Below, piece after piece: positions 63,473 to 64,000 of a stretch of 64,000 nucleotides of DNA. The notes under the pieces were generated by a model. It did no database searches. It saw only the letters and a program-made list of their open reading frames with translations, and was not told the origin of the DNA. This stretch comes from Bacteroidota bacterium (GTDB taxonomy: Bacteria; Bacteroidota; Bacteroidia; B-17B0; Aurantibacillaceae). A program made the position numbers and the translations under genes. The stretch is taken from assembly GCA_025362395.1 (NCBI GenBank), contig JANYGK010000011.1, forward strand, positions 1 through 64,000. The letters are read 5' to 3'. Every line of letters starts with the position of its first letter. Positions within the stretch are counted from its first letter, which is position 1.

Positions 63473-64000
63473 TTGGAACCTTACAAACACATACAATCTG
63501 CACATTGCGAAAACGGTGTGGCAACGGGCTTACTGCAACACCACGGATTAGAGTTCATGACAGAACCTTTAATGTTTGGGCTGGGCTCAGGCATTTTTTA
63601 CATTCACATCCCTTTTTTAATGGTTAACGGAGGCCCGGCTATTTCTTACAGAAGCATGCCCGGTTGGATTTTCAGCCGCGCCAGTAAATTGTTGGGAATA
63701 AAAGTAAACCGCAAAAAATTCAACAGCGAAAAAGAAGCGTTTGAGTATTTGAACAAACAAATACAACTGGGGAACCCCGTAGGTTGCCAGGTAGGAGTTT
63801 ACAATCTGCCTTACTTCCCCACCGAATACCGCTTTCATTTTAATGCGCATAACATTGTAGTGTACGGCAAAGAAAACGGAAATTATTTAGTGAGCGACCC
63901 GGTAATGGAAACGGTTACAACGCTTACCGAAGAAGACATGCGCAAGGTGCGTTTTGCCAAAGGGCCATTGGAGCCAAAGGGACACGTATACTACCCTGAA
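63473..64000 (+). CDS. BtrH N-terminal domain protein (3' end outside window)
   Basis: Absent from the track because it is open at the right edge. TTG 63473, one base after the previous stop, gives LEPYKHIQSAHCENGVATGLLQHHGLEFMTE, with the SAHCENG cysteine motif of the BtrH N-terminal family (PF14399, cysteine-peptidase-fold acyltransferases). FHFNAHNIVVYG (His) and YLVSDPVME (Asp) supply likely triad residues. BtrH itself moves a gamma-Glu-aminohydroxybutyryl chain from ACP to an aminoglycoside, so an acyl transfer role downstream of a KAS is plausible. 176 codons are visible. ABC transporter genes might follow outside the window; this cannot be seen. Confidence 0.75.
   Translation, partial: MEPYKHIQSAHCENGVATGLLQHHGLEFMTEPLMFGLGSGIFYIHIPFLMVNGGPAISYRSMPGWIFSRASKLLGIKVNRKKFNSEKEAFEYLNKQIQLGNPVGCQVGVYNLPYFPTEYRFHFNAHNIVVYGKENGNYLVSDPVMETVTTLTEEDMRKVRFAKGPLEPKGHVYYPE

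Noticed and set aside
63617-63850. 77-aa minus-strand ORF
   Set aside because: Antisense to the BtrH-like gene.

Overview
The window is a stretch of a Bacteroidota chromosome (Flavobacteriia/Sphingobacteriia/Chitinophagia-like; the order cannot be fixed from sequence alone). The evidence is AT-rich DNA, promoters of the TTG-N19/20-TAnnTTTG type, no Shine-Dalgarno signals, a type IX secretion (T9SS) cargo tail on a subtilase, TonB-dependent/CarboxypepD_reg outer-membrane proteins, OmpA-TPR proteins and Bacteroidota-style capsule genes. No rRNA, tRNA, CRISPR array or intact transposase was seen.

Layout. (1) 1-24 kb is mostly housekeeping and envelope genes: typA/bipA (cut by the left edge), a seven-heme cytochrome-TPR lipoprotein, aroB, a TPR-OmpA protein, a frameshifted secreted protein, a glycosyltransferase with a small toxin-antitoxin-like pair, purB, a T9SS subtilase, an HD-CoaD fusion, a decayed GxxExxY element, an M16 peptidase, icmF, and a three-gene outer-membrane set (two tandem barrel paralogues plus an OmpA protein). 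A TonB-receptor-like protein follows at 24.2-26.6 kb. (2) 26.9-50.8 kb is one minus-strand polysaccharide locus of 20 tightly packed genes. Read in the direction of transcription it has a WbpP-type epimerase, Wzx flippase, methyltransferase, glycosyltransferases, a WbpG-type amidotransferase, a Wzy-like polymerase, an FkbM methyltransferase, a UDP-L-FucNAc pathway (CapE, cupin, CapF, CapG), a GT26 transferase, a glutaminase-amidotransferase fusion, two initiating sugar-phosphate transferases, and Wza and Wzc. It ends at a strong hairpin terminator. (3) 50.8-51.9 kb is about 1 kb with no credible gene but several hairpins. (4) 51.9-59.1 kb has an FN3-like small protein on the plus strand and a minus-strand operon of asnB, an MBOAT O-acyltransferase and two SGNH proteins, probably for O-acetylation of the polysaccharide. 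(5) 59.1-64 kb has dispersed purine-rich repeats, a PAS-LuxR regulator, tig (trigger factor), and a KASIII / small protein / BtrH-like operon cut by the right edge.

How the genes fit together. The central locus can plausibly activate sugars, start the repeat unit on lipid carrier, extend it with at least six glycosyltransferases, amidate and methylate it, flip and polymerise it, export it through Wza/Wzc, and acetylate it with the MBOAT/SGNH set. The most unusual items are the class II glutaminase fused to a WbpG-like amidotransferase, the HD-CoaD fusion, a PF02397 transferase with an unusual N-terminal half, the GxxExxY relic bounded by inverted CGCAGAT repeats, the hairpin-rich gene-free kilobase upstream of the polysaccharide operon, and the right-edge KASIII-BtrH operon. 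All statements come from reading the sequence; no database search was run.
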